Assembly (NCBI RefSeq): GCF_913062585.1
Contig: NZ_CAJXWX010000029.1
Location: 1 to 52,854 of the forward strand
Source of the DNA: an uncultured Sphingomonas sp.
GTDB lineage: Bacteria > Pseudomonadota > Alphaproteobacteria > Sphingomonadales > Sphingomonadaceae
DNA: 52,854 nt
Reading direction: 5' to 3'
Shown here: positions 18,501 through 27,926 of the stretch, piece by piece
Layout: each line of letters starts with the position of its first letter
How positions within the stretch are numbered: the first letter of the stretch is position 1
Made by a program: the position numbers and the translations under genes
Notes under the pieces: model-generated
What the model was told of the DNA's origin: nothing
The model's input: only the letters and a program-made list of their open reading frames with translations
The model's database searches: none

Positions 18501-19721
18501 GAGATGTTCGACCTGTCGGGTCCGGTCGCGATCGGCGCCGACGTTACCGGATCGCTGAGCCAGCCGGTCATTCGCGGCGCGGTGAAGGCGGTCGGCGCGC
18601 GGATCGAAAGCGGTGTGACCGGCACCGTCCTGACCGATGTGCAGGCCAGCGGCCGGTTCGGCGGATCGCGGCTGGTCATCGACCGCCTGACCGCCCAGGC
18701 GGGCAAGGACGGCCGGGTCGCCGGGACGGGCCAGTTCGACTTCGCCGCCGCGCACGGCGTCGGCCTGGACCTGTCGCTGAACGCCAGCAATGCGGTGATG
18801 ATCGCGCGCGACGATATCGGCGCGACGGTCACGGGGCCGCTGCGTTTCCACTCTGACGGCGCAGGCGGCACGATCGAGGGCGATGTGGTCCTCAACCGCA
18901 GCCGCTATCGCCTGGGCCGCGCCTCGGCCGCGACCGCCGTGCCGCAACTCAATATCCGCGAGATCAACATCCCCGGCGGCGGCGAGGAGGATGACATGCC
19001 CCGCAAGCCCTGGACGCTGGCGGTCAAGGCGCGCGCGCCGAACGGCCTGATCGTCTCGGGCCTCGGCCTGAACAGCGAATGGTCCGCCGACCTGAAGATC
19101 GCGGGTACGCCCGACAACCCCGCGATCACCGGCCAGGCGACGTTGATCCGCGGCGATTATGAATTTGCGGGCCGCGAGTTCGATCTGGCGCGCGGGGTCA
19201 TCCGTTTCGGCGGAGAGGTTCCGGCCAACCCCGCGCTCGACATCGCCGCCAACGCCAATGTGCAGGGCCTGAGCGCGACGATCCGCGTGACGGGCACCGC
19301 GCTGAAGCCCGAGATCGGCTTTTCCAGCACGCCGGCGCTGCCCAATGACGAGCTGTTGTCGCGCCTCCTCTTCGGCACCTCGATCGCCAGCCTGTCCGCG
19401 CCGGAAGCGTTGCAGCTGGCCGCCGCGGTGGCCGCGCTTCAGGACGGCGGCAATGGCCTGAACCCGATCAACGCGGTGCGGCGCGCGGCGGGACTGGACC
19501 GGTTGCGCGTGCTGCCCGCCGATGTTCAGATCGGGCGCGCCACCTCGGTCGCGGCGGGCAAATACATCACCCGGCGCTTCTATGCCGAGATCATCACCGA
19601 CGGGCAGGGTTATTCCGCGACCCAGGTGGAGTTCCAGGTGACGCGCTGGCTGTCGCTGCTCTCCAGCATCTCGACGCTGGGGCGGCAGAATGTGAACGTG
19701 CGGATATCCAAGGACTATTGA
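15573..19721 (+). CDS. tamB: TamB-like translocation/assembly module inner-membrane protein
   Basis: Large AsmA-like bridge protein that works with TamA and may carry lipids or outer-membrane proteins across the periplasm. It has an N-terminal membrane anchor (VAFLLVGLVGVVFAALGIV) near residues 19-37, then over a thousand residues of repetitive beta-rich sequence. The C-terminal TamB/DUF490 domain includes NPALDIAANANVQG, LPNDELLSRLLFGTSI and the end SLLSSISTLGRQNVNVRIS. At 1382 residues it is in the normal range. The proposed start is a TTG overlapping the tamA stop, with GGGGCAGG just upstream; a downstream start is possible. Confidence 0.88.
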   Translation: MSEEAAPPPRARVRWVRAVAFLLVGLVGVVFAALGIVDTSIGHRWVADRIAAIRTDTGLRFSVGRIDGSLYSDMRLVDLRVYDLDGLLVQVPQARLDWRPWNWTRGTLDIRRVEAPLATLHHVPHTRRTGKQGPILPDFDIRIDRLRLDRLILAPRVLGRKRVARVEGRADIHDGRALVAMDGVVAGSDRLRLRLDAQPDRDRFDLDVQARGRAGGVLARMVGAQEPVSLTVAGAGSWSRWDGRARGLIATRRAVELSLAARSGRYALSGEVAPSLILHGRLQRLTAPRVIVAGQADFADRRLNGALVLRSPALRVRARGVVDLGASTFEGLRVDAGLLRPNALFTNMSGQAIALTARLDGAFARASYDYKLAATRFAFDRTGFEDAHASGKGRLTGGWPLTLPIRLTAPAVTGVGEAAGGILHSLSVAGDLRITPREIIGQGLALRSDKLAGKLNLRIDLRNGHYDVGLDGALQRYLIPGLGIVDVRSRLTAVPGTDGHGTRVIGKGEAQVRRLDNAFLRSLAGGLPHLTTELERTPDGVFHFHRLVLTGPDIRLTGEAIRRHDGTFRFVGGGRQRSYGPVQMVLDGRIDRPTLDLVLALPNAAMGLSDVKAHLDPSDQGFAFRAAGGSRLGPFQASGTILLPKGQDAVIQIQPLLVAGTRATGALTVVTGGFAGRLDVAGGGLSGELLFRPVGTVQRIEAHLAARQAQLSGITVRQGRLDLVTLLDPAGASVEASANAQGLRHGAFNIAQMNGTARLRGGTGEVRVGISGSRGRAFSIQTVTQVTPGRFTMTGQGTLDRRPLQLLSPAIVTRDGEGWVLAPTRLSFAGGEAKLAGRLDADGTEVQASLTRMPLTVLDIGYPGLGLGGTATGTLTIRQGVGAPTGKADLTIRGLTRAGLVLNSRPIDLGLAGLLSADRLGVRAVMASGGRIIGRAQALLVPGGAGDWASRMQAGRLIAQLRYAGPADTLWRLTGVEMFDLSGPVAIGADVTGSLSQPVIRGAVKAVGARIESGVTGTVLTDVQASGRFGGSRLVIDRLTAQAGKDGRVAGTGQFDFAAAHGVGLDLSLNASNAVMIARDDIGATVTGPLRFHSDGAGGTIEGDVVLNRSRYRLGRASAATAVPQLNIREINIPGGGEEDDMPRKPWTLAVKARAPNGLIVSGLGLNSEWSADLKIAGTPDNPAITGQATLIRGDYEFAGREFDLARGVIRFGGEVPANPALDIAANANVQGLSATIRVTGTALKPEIGFSSTPALPNDELLSRLLFGTSIASLSAPEALQLAAAVAALQDGGNGLNPINAVRRAAGLDRLRVLPADVQIGRATSVAAGKYITRRFYAEIITDGQGYSATQVEFQVTRWLSLLSSISTLGRQNVNVRISKDY

Positions 19722-19762
19722 GGCGTTGGCCCGCCCGGACCCGCGAACAGGAGTTGAGCCCC

Positions 19763-20737
19763 ATGGAAAAGACCGCCTTCATCGACCGGACCGGCGGCCC
19801 CGAGGTCATCCAGTGGCGTGACGAGGAGCTGCCCGCGCCCGGTGCTGGCGAGGTGCGGATGCGGCATCATGCGGTCGGGTTGAACTATATCGACACCTAT
19901 CATCGCAGCGGGCTCTATCCGATCGACCTGCCGGGCAAGCTCGGCTCCGAGGCGGCGGGCGTCGTGGAGGCGGTGGGCGAGGGCGTCACCGACTTCGCGG
20001 TCGGCGACCGGGTCGGCGTGTTCGGCCCGGCGCGCGGGGCCTATGCCACCGCCCGCAACGTCGCGGCCGACCTGCTCGTGCCCCTGCCGGACGGGGTCGA
20101 CGACCGGACGGCGGCGGCGATCCTGCTCAAGGGGGCGACGACGGCCTTTCTGATCGAGGATTGCGCCAGGGTTGAAGCCGGCTGGCCGGTGCTGGTCCAT
20201 GCGGCGGCGGGCGGGGTGGGGCATCTTGCGGTCGGCTGGCTGAAGGCGATCGGCGCGACGGTGATTGCGACCGTCGGCAGCGAGGCGAAGGCGGAGAAGG
20301 CGCGGGCCGCAGGCGCCGATCACGTCATCCTCAACCGGCAGGAGGATGTCGCGGCGCGTGTGCGCGAGATCACCGGCGGAAAGGGCGTTCCGGTCGTGCT
20401 CGACGGCGTCGGCAAGGCGACCTGGGACGCCTCGCTGAACAGCACTGCGCGGCGCGGACTGGTGGTCAGCTTCGGCAATGCCTCGGGCGCGGTGGACGGC
20501 GTCAATCTGGGGATATTGGCGGGGAAGGGCTCACTGTTCGTGACCCGGCCGACGCTGTTCGATTATGCCGTGACGCCGGCGGAGAAGCGCAGCCTGATTG
20601 CGCGGGTCTTCGCAATGCTGGAGAAGGGCGCGATCACGCCGGACATCGGCCAGAGCTTTGCGCTGACGGATGCGGCGGAGGCGCACCGGGCGATCGAGGC
20701 AGGGGAGACGGTGGGAAGTACGGTCCTTATTCCGTGA
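19763..20737 (+). CDS. NADPH:quinone oxidoreductase (zinc-independent MDR family)
   Basis: QOR-type medium-chain reductase reducing quinones or similar electrophiles with NADPH. Seen: HHAVGLNYIDTYHRSGLYP, LPGKLGSEAAGVVEAVGEG, and the Rossmann segment HAAAGGVGHLAVGWLKAIGA. No structural zinc Cys cluster is present. From ATG 19763 it has 324 residues, with CAGGAG nine bases upstream; an upstream in-frame start would overlap the tamB end. It follows tamB by about 40 nt and may be read through from it, but its function is unrelated. Confidence 0.9.
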   Translation: MEKTAFIDRTGGPEVIQWRDEELPAPGAGEVRMRHHAVGLNYIDTYHRSGLYPIDLPGKLGSEAAGVVEAVGEGVTDFAVGDRVGVFGPARGAYATARNVAADLLVPLPDGVDDRTAAAILLKGATTAFLIEDCARVEAGWPVLVHAAAGGVGHLAVGWLKAIGATVIATVGSEAKAEKARAAGADHVILNRQEDVAARVREITGGKGVPVVLDGVGKATWDASLNSTARRGLVVSFGNASGAVDGVNLGILAGKGSLFVTRPTLFDYAVTPAEKRSLIARVFAMLEKGAITPDIGQSFALTDAAEAHRAIEAGETVGSTVLIP

Positions 20738-20744
20738 GGTCCGG

Positions 20745-20836
20745 GGCGTGGCCTTCGACTTCGTTCAGGCTGAACGGGTGGTGTTGGGCGGTTATCCCAG
20801 ATGCCGTTCAGGCTGAGCGAAGTCGAAGCCCAAGGG
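20745..20836. repeat. Family C inverted repeat, copy 1
   Basis: The left arm GGCCTTCGACTTCGTTCAGG and right arm CCGTTCAGGCTGAGCGAAGT (followed by CGAAG) form a long imperfect hairpin. It shares its arms with the element at 34869-34960. Confidence 0.8.
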
Positions 20837-20895
20837 ATACACCCCGCCCCAAAACCCCGCTAATCTGACCGCCAATCCCGCACCCGGAGACCAAG

Positions 20896-21513
20896 ATGAT
20901 CGCGCTCCTGCCGCTCGCCCTGCTTATCGCCCAGACGGCCCCTGCGAGTCCGCCCGCGCCCGCTACGGCGGAGGCCCAGAAGCCGGTGATGGTCCGCGTC
21001 GCGATGCAGACCAACCTTGGCCCCGTCGTCCTTGATCTCGACCGCACCCATGCGCCGATCACCACGGCCAATTTCCTGCGCTATGTCGACCAGCACCGGC
21101 TGGACGGTGTGACCTTCTATCGCTCGGTCCGCGTCGCGCCCGATTTCGGCTTCGTCCAGTTCGGCATCCAGAACGAACCCAAGCGCATCCTGCCGCCGAT
21201 CGCGCATGAGCCGACGACCAAGACCGGTATCAAGCATCTGAACGGCACCATCTCGATCGCGCGGCTGGCGCCGGGTTCGGCGCGCGGCGACTTCACAATC
21301 ATGGTCGGCGACCAGCCCTCGCTCGATGCCGATCCCTCCAAGCCCGGCGACAATCTGGGCTATGCCGCCTTTGGCCATGTGGTCGAGGGGATGGACGTGA
21401 TCCGCAAAATCCTCGATCAGCCCGCCGACCCAGCCAAGGGCCCGTTCAAGGGCGAGATGCTCGCCGCGCCGGTCAAGATCCTGTCGGCCAAGCGGGTGAC
21501 GGTGACGCCCTGA
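20896..21513 (+). CDS. Periplasmic cyclophilin-type peptidyl-prolyl isomerase
   Basis: Catalyses proline cis-trans isomerisation. An N-terminal signal peptide (MIALLPLALLIAQTAPA) places it in the periplasm. The cyclophilin domain spans about residues 35-200: TNLGPVVLDLDRTHAPITTA, NFLRYVDQHRLDGVTFYRSV, NGTISIARLAPGSARGDFTI and GYAAFGHVVEGMDVI. Some active-site residues of classical cyclophilins vary (GDFTI in place of SQFFI-type). The ribosome site GGAG lies about eight bases before the ATG. Confidence 0.9.
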   Translation: MIALLPLALLIAQTAPASPPAPATAEAQKPVMVRVAMQTNLGPVVLDLDRTHAPITTANFLRYVDQHRLDGVTFYRSVRVAPDFGFVQFGIQNEPKRILPPIAHEPTTKTGIKHLNGTISIARLAPGSARGDFTIMVGDQPSLDADPSKPGDNLGYAAFGHVVEGMDVIRKILDQPADPAKGPFKGEMLAAPVKILSAKRVTVTP

Positions 21514-21648
21514 GCACCGCGCGGCCGGTCATGCGGCGCAGGGGCGAGGCCAGTCGCGCGGAACAGAAGGGCTGGATTACGCCTATGCCGAGGATGTGCT
21601 CGACCCCAGCCTGATCCACGTCACCGAGCCGCGCGCGACCCGACAGGC

Positions 21649-22095
21649 TTACTGCGCGGCTTCGGTCCGGCAACTGGTCTTGTACCCGATGACCTCGACC
21701 GTGGCGCGCTCGCCCGCCGCCATCGGGATCAGGATCTCGCGGCCTTTCCAGTTGAACTTGAAGGTCACCGGACCGACCAGCCGGCATATCGCGCCCTTGC
21801 CCTTCACCGTGCACATGTCGTCGAGCCGCTTATATTCGGCCACGGTCGCCGGCTCGATCGGCTTTACCCCGACGCCCGTCGCGGCCGAGCCGCCCAACAG
21901 AACGCGCTGGCCGAAGTTCATCGCGCTGGCGGTCCATTTCGTGCGCCCGTCGGGTGAGGCGGGCTTGTCGATCCCGCTATCCGCCGCCAGCCGCGCACAG
22001 AAGTCGGCTGAGACCTTCTCGGGCTGCGCAGGAATGGCGCCGGTCGACACCAGAAGTCCCGCGACCGCAATCCCTGAGCGAATGATGATCCTCAT
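21649..22095 (-). CDS. Secreted hypothetical protein with conserved Cys residues
   Basis: A protein of 148 residues with a signal peptide (MRIIIRSGIAVAGLLVSTGA) ending around IPAQPEK. The mature part has four Cys (FCARL, DMCTV, AICRL, TSCRT) that could form two disulfides, and is otherwise small and basic. A strong ribosome site (GGGGAGGAATAAAGGC) precedes the ATG, which excludes the longer upstream start. I do not recognise the family. It lies downstream of the broken TonB-domain gene on the same strand. Confidence 0.65.
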   Translation of the reverse strand: MRIIIRSGIAVAGLLVSTGAIPAQPEKVSADFCARLAADSGIDKPASPDGRTKWTASAMNFGQRVLLGGSAATGVGVKPIEPATVAEYKRLDDMCTVKGKGAICRLVGPVTFKFNWKGREILIPMAAGERATVEVIGYKTSCRTEAAQ

Positions 22096-22286
22096 GCCTT
22101 TATTCCTCCCCTGATCCCGTGTCCGGCGTAAGATAAAGCGCCCCGTCGGGCAACGGGCGAAGGGGACGGCGACCCGCCGGGACCAGGATCGTCCCGCCAA
22201 ACCGCCGGTTCTCCGGTGACGGTGAGGACCTGGTCGGCGAACCGGATGACGGTCCTATGCCCATGGCCGCAGCCGACCATCATCCC

Positions 22287-23066
22287 TTACTGCGGACGCT
22301 GCCAGCGAATGGGCTGGAAGGCGTAGCTGGCCATGGGGCGCCCATCCGTATCGGTCGGCGGGATCAATCGGGCCTTCTCGGCGATCGCGCAGCTTCCGGC
22401 GTTCAGCCGCTCGTCCGCAGGGGCGACGGCCTTGCAATCCGTAATCGCGCCGCCTGGGTCGGTCTTCAGCAACAGGATCACCCGCCCCGAAACGCCCGCC
22501 CGACGGGCTTCCTCCGGATAGTGCCGATCATCGAACGCCAGCAGGAGTTGTATGCTCGTCTTGGCGAGCTTGCGCTGGAAATAAGGGGCAGGGGAAACGC
22601 CCTACGCCGTCAATTTGGTCGACATGCACGCGTCCATTTTTGTCAGGACGGTACCGATGGCCGTGACGTGGAGTGGCGGCATCGTGCTGCCCTCCAGCCG
22701 GATGCTGGTCGCCGCGGCCAAGGCCTCCAAGGCCCCCTTGTCGGGAAACAGTTTCAGCAGCCGATAGTGCGGATCCTGCGCGGCAAAGGCGCCATAGTGG
22801 ATCGTGACGGGCGCCGCATCGTTGAGCGATACGGCCATCTCTCCAATGCCCGCCGGGAGCTGGGTGCTGGGCCCGCGAAGGAGCAGCAATGGCAGAGGGC
22901 TGCTGAGGCTCGATTCGAAGCCGATCTGCACGCCCTCGTCGCCCTGGAAGGATCATAGCGCAACGCAACCATCCGCTGTCGACGCCACTTGCCACGGGCC
23001 TACGGTTTCCAGGGCGGTGGGGGCCGGTTGGAACGCGGCCAGTGCGGTCAGAAAGACGGACATCAT
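22287..23066 (-). pseudogene. TonB C-terminal-domain protein, broken by a frameshift and an in-frame TAG
   Basis: The start MMSVFLTALAAFQPAPTALE has a good ribosome site (GAGGAG). The frame shifts near 22955, where VALRYDP... should continue as FQGDEGVQIGFESSLSSPL. The following frame meets TAG at 22602-22604 after MSTKLTA. Beyond the TAG the same frame reads on as a TonB-type C-terminus: PYFQRKLAKTSIQL, DDRHYPEEARRAGVSGRVIL, and a terminal FQPIRWQRPQ. Intact, it would be about 258 residues with a signal peptide, a family of energy-transducer-like secreted proteins I recall in sphingomonads. Two independent lesions make decay more likely than one sequencing error. Confidence 0.75.
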
Positions 23067-23215
23067 CGCTCCTCTACTCACCGATGATGACGATCCCGCG
23101 CGGCTTTGGTGGCGTCAAGCGGGGGCTGAGCGGGTTGGGATATTAGAGCGATGCCGGTGGCGGTGGCCTTCCCAAAAAGAAGGCGATTATGTAGTTTGCA
23201 AACACGCGTAGCGCG

Positions 23216-23404
23216 TCAGTGATCGCCGCTCTCAAATAGCTCTTGTCCATAAGGCAAGTGGACGCCGAGCCGCTCACGATAACACGCCGCATGACAGGGC
23301 CACGACTGATTGCCCTCGCCTTTAGTAAAAATGGCGAGGGTGCATGGGTCTAACCCAACCTCGGCGACAGGTTCGCCGCAGAAACAGCAAACGCCGTCAA
23401 TCAT
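23216..23404 (-). CDS. Small Cys/His-rich (zinc-ribbon-like) protein
   Basis: A protein of 62 residues starting MIDGVCCFCGEPVAEVGLDP, with GGAG ten bases before the ATG. The CxxC pair near the N-terminus and the later CHAACYRERL could form a treble-clef or zinc-ribbon site (CxxC...HxxC). I do not know its function. It follows glnA, separated from it by a clear terminator, so it is an independent unit. Confidence 0.65.
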   Translation of the reverse strand: MIDGVCCFCGEPVAEVGLDPCTLAIFTKGEGNQSWPCHAACYRERLGVHLPYGQELFESGDH

Positions 23405-23447
23405 TCTGGCATCTCCGACTTGGCTCGTTTGCAAGGTATATAAACGC

Positions 23448-23476
23448 CAAAAAGAAAGGGGCCTTGCGGCCCCTTT
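23448..23476 (-). terminator. Rho-independent terminator of glnA
   Basis: A perfect 9-bp stem AAAGGGGCC / GGCCCCTTT with a GCAA-type loop. On the minus strand it is followed by CTTTTT. It lies 30 nt past the glnA stop. Confidence 0.85.
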
Positions 23477-23505
23477 CCCCGTAGTGACATCGTGCAGGGG
23501 CTGGA

Positions 23506-24918
23506 TCAGCCGCTGTAATACATGTCGTATTCGACCGGGCTGGGGGTCATTTCCCAGCGCATCACTTCGCTCATCTTCAGCTCGATATAGCTTTCGATCT
23601 GGTCCTTGGTGAACACGTCGCCCTTCAGCAGGAAGTCGTGGTCGGCGGCCAGCGAGTCGAGCGCTTCGCGGAGCGAACCGGCGACCGTGGGAACCTGGGC
23701 CAGCTCGGCGGGCGGCAGGTCGTACAGGTTCTTGTCCATCGCTTCGCCCGGATGGATCTTGTTCTGGATACCGTCCAGACCCGCCATCAGGAGCGCGGCA
23801 TAGGCAAGGTACGGGTTGGCCAGGGCGTCGGGGAAGCGCACTTCGACGCGCTTCGACTTCGGACCGGTGCCGTACGGGATGCGGCACGAAGCCGAGCGGT
23901 TGCGCGCCGAATAGGCGAGCAGAACCGGCGCTTCGTAACCCGGCACCAGGCGCTTGTAGCTGTTGGTGGTCGGGTTGGTGAAGGCGTTGATCGCCTTGGC
24001 GTGCTTGATGATGCCGCCGATGAAGTACAGGCACATTTCCGACAGACCCGCATAGCCATTGCCGGCGAACAGCGGGTTCTTGCCTTCCCAGATCGAGAAG
24101 TGGGTGTGCATGCCCGAGCCGTTATCTTCCTTGATCGGCTTGGGCATGAAGGTCGCGGTCTTGCCATAGGCATGGGCGACCTGATGCACGACATACTTGT
24201 AGATCTGCATGCGGTCGGCGGTCTGGGTCAGCGTGCCGAAGGTCAGGCCCAGCTCGTGCTGCGCGGCGGCGACTTCGTGGTGGTGCTTGTCGCAGGGCAG
24301 GCCCATTTCGAGCATGGTCGTGACCATCTCGCCGCGGATGTCGACGGCCGAGTCGACCGGCGCGACGGGGAAGTAACCGCCCTTGGCGCGCGGACGGTGG
24401 CCCAGGTTGCCGCCCTCATATTCGCGGCCGGTGTTGGTCGGCAGCTCGATATCGTCGATCTTGAAGTAGGACGACGAATAGGTCGTGTCGAACTGCACGT
24501 CGTCGAACATGAAGAATTCGGCTTCCGGGCCGACATAGACGGTGTCGCCGATGCCGGTGGTCTTCACGAACGCTTCGGCGCGCTTGGCGGTCGAGCGCGG
24601 ATCGCGGGCATAAAGCTCGCCGGTCGACGGCTCGACGATGTCGCAGAACACGATCAGCATCGGGGTCGCCGAGAAGGGATCGGTGTACACGGCGTCGAGG
24701 TCCGGCTTCAGGACCATGTCCGATTCGTTGATCGCCTTCCAGCCCTCGATCGACGAACCGTCGAACATCAGGCCGTCGGTGAACTCATCCTCGCCCAGGA
24801 TCGAGGCGACCATGGTCAGGTGCTGCCACTTGCCCTTGGGATCGGTGAAACGCAGGTCGATCCATTCGATCTCCTCGTCCTTGATCTTCTTCAGGATGTC
24901 GCTGGCCGTATTCGCCAT
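23506..24918 (-). CDS. glnA: Glutamine synthetase, type I (adenylylatable)
   Basis: ATP-dependent synthesis of glutamine from glutamate and ammonia. At 470 residues it has the standard GSI length. Seen: [18 protein letters not shown], the metal-binding [38 protein letters not shown] and [12 protein letters not shown]. Tyr399 in NLYDLPPAE is the adenylylation site, which marks the GSI-beta group controlled by GlnE. It lies downstream of glnB in the same orientation with about 110 nt between, the usual nitrogen-control operon. A sigma-54 site upstream of glnB and a strong terminator behind glnA frame the operon. Confidence 0.97.
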   Translation of the reverse strand: MANTASDILKKIKDEEIEWIDLRFTDPKGKWQHLTMVASILGEDEFTDGLMFDGSSIEGWKAINESDMVLKPDLDAVYTDPFSATPMLIVFCDIVEPSTGELYARDPRSTAKRAEAFVKTTGIGDTVYVGPEAEFFMFDDVQFDTTYSSSYFKIDDIELPTNTGREYEGGNLGHRPRAKGGYFPVAPVDSAVDIRGEMVTTMLEMGLPCDKHHHEVAAAQHELGLTFGTLTQTADRMQIYKYVVHQVAHAYGKTATFMPKPIKEDNGSGMHTHFSIWEGKNPLFAGNGYAGLSEMCLYFIGGIIKHAKAINAFTNPTTNSYKRLVPGYEAPVLLAYSARNRSASCRIPYGTGPKSKRVEVRFPDALANPYLAYAALLMAGLDGIQNKIHPGEAMDKNLYDLPPAELAQVPTVAGSLREALDSLAADHDFLLKGDVFTKDQIESYIELKMSEVMRWEMTPSPVEYDMYYSG

Positions 24919-25027
24919 GTGCCGTTCTCTCTCTGCTTAAGGCCGTCATCCGGCGGAAGGCCGGAGCCGGTGAAAAGGTTTTAATCGGGCCGCGTGTCGG
25001 TCCGGTGACGATGGGATGTCGGGTGCG

Positions 25028-25390
<363 letters not shown>

Positions 25391-25417
25391 TCAAACCCTC
25401 GCCCGATCGCCTGCGTA

Positions 25418-25432
25418 GCAGGGATCGTGCCA
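25418..25432 (-). promoter_or_regulatory. Sigma-54 (-24/-12) promoter of glnB-glnA
   Basis: The minus strand reads TGGCACGATCCCTGC, which matches TGGCAC-N5-TTGC at all but one position. GG and GC have the obligatory 10-nt spacing. The -12 element ends 52 nt before glnB, leaving room for a leader. Confidence 0.8.
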
Positions 25433-25526
25433 ACTGCGTTTCCCTCTTGCGAGACTAAGAAATCGGTCAGAATTGCGCCCGAAAAGCGGGCATGGAGCCG
25501 TGTGATGCTCAATTTATGGGCAGCGA

Positions 25527-25868
25527 TCACAGGATGGCCCGAACGGTTTCCGAGGGGCGGGCGAGGACGACGCCCTTGTCCGTCTCGACCAGCGGTCGCT
25601 GGATCAGGATCGGGTCCGCGATCATGGCGGCGAGGACGGTCGCGTCATCCGCGTCCAGCAGCGGCGCCGCCCCGGTCTCGGTCTTGCGCAGCCCGTCGCG
25701 CGGGTGAAGCCCGGCCTTCGCATAGAGGCGGCGAAGCTCCTCGGCGGTCGGCGGGGTCTTGAGATATTCGACGATCGTGACGTCGACCCCCGCTTCGTTC
25801 AACAGGGCCAGCGTCTGGCGGGAAGTGCCGCAACGCGGATTGTGATAGATGGTCGCCCGAATGGCCAT
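25527..25868 (-). CDS. arsC: ArsC-family arsenate reductase (glutaredoxin-coupled type)
   Basis: Thioredoxin-fold protein of 113 residues. The catalytic Cys lies in YHNPRCGTSRQTL, followed by VEYLKTPPTAEELRRL and a C-terminal IQRPLVETDKGVVLARP, all typical of the E. coli R773 ArsC/YffB group. Arsenate reduction uses GSH and glutaredoxin. No ars operon partners (arsR, arsB) are present, so the alternative is a YffB/Spx-like ArsC paralogue of unknown substrate. The start MAIRATIYH is chosen because the 43 extra upstream codons look non-conserved. Confidence 0.85.
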   Translation of the reverse strand: MAIRATIYHNPRCGTSRQTLALLNEAGVDVTIVEYLKTPPTAEELRRLYAKAGLHPRDGLRKTETGAAPLLDADDATVLAAMIADPILIQRPLVETDKGVVLARPSETVRAIL

Positions 25869-26000
25869 GAACGATCTATGCGCCCGGCCGCCGCGAAAGC
25901 CAAGCGGGTCATGTGCGGAATGAGCCCACGGCCGATCCCGCTTGGGCGCTTGCCGCGTCGCTCCGACGTGACGTGATCGCCGGGCCGCCATTTTCACGAA

Positions 26001-26038
26001 AAGGGGACAGGAATCGCCTGTGCGATCCCTGTCCCCTT
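26001..26038 (-). terminator. Terminator hairpin behind accC
   Basis: Perfect 11-bp arms AAGGGGACAGG / CCTGTCCCCTT around a 16-nt loop that can itself pair in part. On the minus strand it is followed by TTCGTG. It lies 27 nt past the accC stop, and the symmetry means it could also act on the other strand. Confidence 0.65.
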
Positions 26039-26064
26039 CGTCACGTTCGATGTGGCAGGCTGGC

Positions 26065-27417
26065 TCAGGCGCCCTGCTTGGCCAGCCACTCCTCCAGCCA
26101 CTTGATCGTATAGTCGCCCTTCTGAAATTCGGGATCGTCGAGCAGCGACTGGTGCAGCGGGATGGTGGTCTTCATCCCCTCGATCACGAACTCGTTGAGC
26201 GCGCGGCGCAGGCGGCGCAGCGCGCCGTCGCGGGTGGTGCCGTACACGATCAGCTTGGCGATCATGCTGTCGTAATAAGGCGGCACCTTATAGCCCTGGT
26301 ACAGCCCGCTATCGACGCGGACATGCATCCCGCCCGGCGCGTGATACATCTTCACCGTGCCTGGCGAGGGGGCGAAGGTGCGCGGGTCTTCCGCGTTGAT
26401 GCGGCACTCGATGGCATGGCCGCGGAACTGCACGTCTTCCTGGCGCAGGGTCAGCGGATGGCCCTCGGCGACGCGAATCTGCTCACGCACCAGGTCCAGG
26501 CCGGTGATCATCTCGGTGACCGGATGCTCGACCTGCAGGCGGGTGTTCATTTCGATGAAATAGAACTCGCCATTTTCCCACAGGAACTCGATCGTGCCCG
26601 CACCGCGATAGCCCATATCGGCCATCGCCTTGGCGACCACGCCGCCCATGCGCGCACGCTCCTCGGCCGAGATGATCGGCGAGGGGGCTTCCTCCAGCAC
26701 CTTCTGGTGGCGGCGCTGGAGCGAGCAGTCGCGCTCGCCCAGATGGATCGCATTGCCATTGCCGTCGCCGAACACCTGGAATTCGATATGCCGGGGGTTG
26801 CCCAGATATTTTTCCATATAGACGGTGGCGTCGCCGAACGCGGCCTTCGCCTCGGTGCCTGCCTGCTGCATCAGCGTTTCGAGCTGGTCTTCGGAGGGTA
26901 CGACCTTCATGCCGCGACCGCCGCCGCCGCTGGCCGCCTTGATGATGACCGGATAGCCGATCTCGGCCGCGAGGGCCTTGGCCGTCTCCAGATCCGAGAT
27001 CGCGCCGTCCGAACCGGGGACCAGCGGCAGGCCGAGCGCGCCGGCGGTGCGCTTGGCCTCCACCTTGTCGCCCATCACCCGGATATGCTCGGGCTTGGGG
27101 CCCACGAAGATCAGGCCGTGCGCCTCGACGATCTCGGCGAACTTGGCGTTCTCCGACAGGAAGCCGTAACCGGGGTGGATCGCGTCCGCGCCCGAAATCT
27201 CGGCCGCCGAGATGATGTTGGGGATGTTGAGATAGCTGTCCGTCGCCGCGGGCGGGCCGATGCACACCGCCTGGTCGGCCAGGCGCACATGCATGGCATC
27301 GGCGTCGGCCGTGGAGTGCACGGCGACGGTCTCGATCCCCATTTCGTGACAGGCGCGGTGGATGCGAAGCGCAATCTCACCGCGATTGGCGATCAGGAGT
27401 TTCTTGATCTGCGCCAA
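26065..27417 (-). CDS. accC: Acetyl-CoA carboxylase, biotin carboxylase subunit
   Basis: Carboxylates biotin on AccB using ATP and bicarbonate, the first step of fatty-acid synthesis. Seen: N-terminal [20 protein letters not shown], the ATP-grasp glycine loop [32 protein letters not shown], and [20 protein letters not shown] with the catalytic Glu and Arg. At 450 residues it is full length. It starts six nucleotides after accB in the aroQ-accB-accC operon. Confidence 0.97.
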   Translation of the reverse strand: MAQIKKLLIANRGEIALRIHRACHEMGIETVAVHSTADADAMHVRLADQAVCIGPPAATDSYLNIPNIISAAEISGADAIHPGYGFLSENAKFAEIVEAHGLIFVGPKPEHIRVMGDKVEAKRTAGALGLPLVPGSDGAISDLETAKALAAEIGYPVIIKAASGGGGRGMKVVPSEDQLETLMQQAGTEAKAAFGDATVYMEKYLGNPRHIEFQVFGDGNGNAIHLGERDCSLQRRHQKVLEEAPSPIISAEERARMGGVVAKAMADMGYRGAGTIEFLWENGEFYFIEMNTRLQVEHPVTEMITGLDLVREQIRVAEGHPLTLRQEDVQFRGHAIECRINAEDPRTFAPSPGTVKMYHAPGGMHVRVDSGLYQGYKVPPYYDSMIAKLIVYGTTRDGALRRLRRALNEFVIEGMKTTIPLHQSLLDDPEFQKGDYTIKWLEEWLAKQGA

Positions 27418-27423
27418 GGCGGC

Positions 27424-27912
27424 TTACTCGACGACGACCAGGGGCTGGTCGAACTCGACCGGCTGGCCGTTCTCGACCAGGACGGCGGTGACGGTGCCAG
27501 CGGCGGTCGCGGTGATCGGGTTCATCACCTTCATGGCTTCGACGATCAGCAGCGTGTCACCCGCCGCCACCTTCTGGCCGACGGCGGCGAAGGGCTTGGC
27601 GCCCGGCTCGGCCGACAGATAGACGGTGCCGACCATCGGCGACTTCACCGCATTGGCCGACACGGCCGGGGCGGACGCACCGACCTCTGCCGGAGCGGCA
27701 GCGACAGGCGCGGCGGCCGCCGGGGCAGCGACGGGCGCGGGCGCCGGCGCATAGCCCATCTGGGCGACGGCCGCGGCCTTGCGCGCGACGCGGATCTTGC
27801 GGTCGCCATGCTCGACCTCGATCTCGGTCAGGGCGGTGGCGTCGAGCAGCTCGGCGAGCTGACGGACGAGGTCGACATCGACCTTCATCGCTTGTTCAGT
27901 CTTTTCGGTCAT
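27424..27912 (-). CDS. accB: Biotin carboxyl carrier protein of acetyl-CoA carboxylase
   Basis: Carries biotin between AccC and the carboxyltransferase. A short N-terminal helical domain ([20 protein letters not shown]) is followed by an Ala/Pro-rich linker (about 55-85) and the C-terminal biotinyl domain. The biotinylated Lys128 lies in [10 protein letters not shown]; the common EAMKM reads EAMKV here. The ribosome site AGGAG lies nine bases before the ATG. It is second in the operon after aroQ. Confidence 0.96.
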   Translation of the reverse strand: MTEKTEQAMKVDVDLVRQLAELLDATALTEIEVEHGDRKIRVARKAAAVAQMGYAPAPAPVAAPAAAAPVAAAPAEVGASAPAVSANAVKSPMVGTVYLSAEPGAKPFAAVGQKVAAGDTLLIVEAMKVMNPITATAAGTVTAVLVENGQPVEFDQPLVVVE

Positions 27913-27926
27913 GGGACGCGCTCCTG

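Noticed and set aside
21514..21648. A possible protein fragment (LDYAYAEDVLDPSLIHVTEP) after the cyclophilin gene
   Set aside because: It reads like coding sequence for about 25 residues but then runs antisense into the next gene without a stop; too little to call a gene or pseudogene.
22092..22283. A 63-codon minus-strand ORF right after the broken TonB gene
   Set aside because: The ribosome site is poorly spaced, composition is low-complexity near the end, and it overlaps the ribosome site and start of the secreted protein gene.
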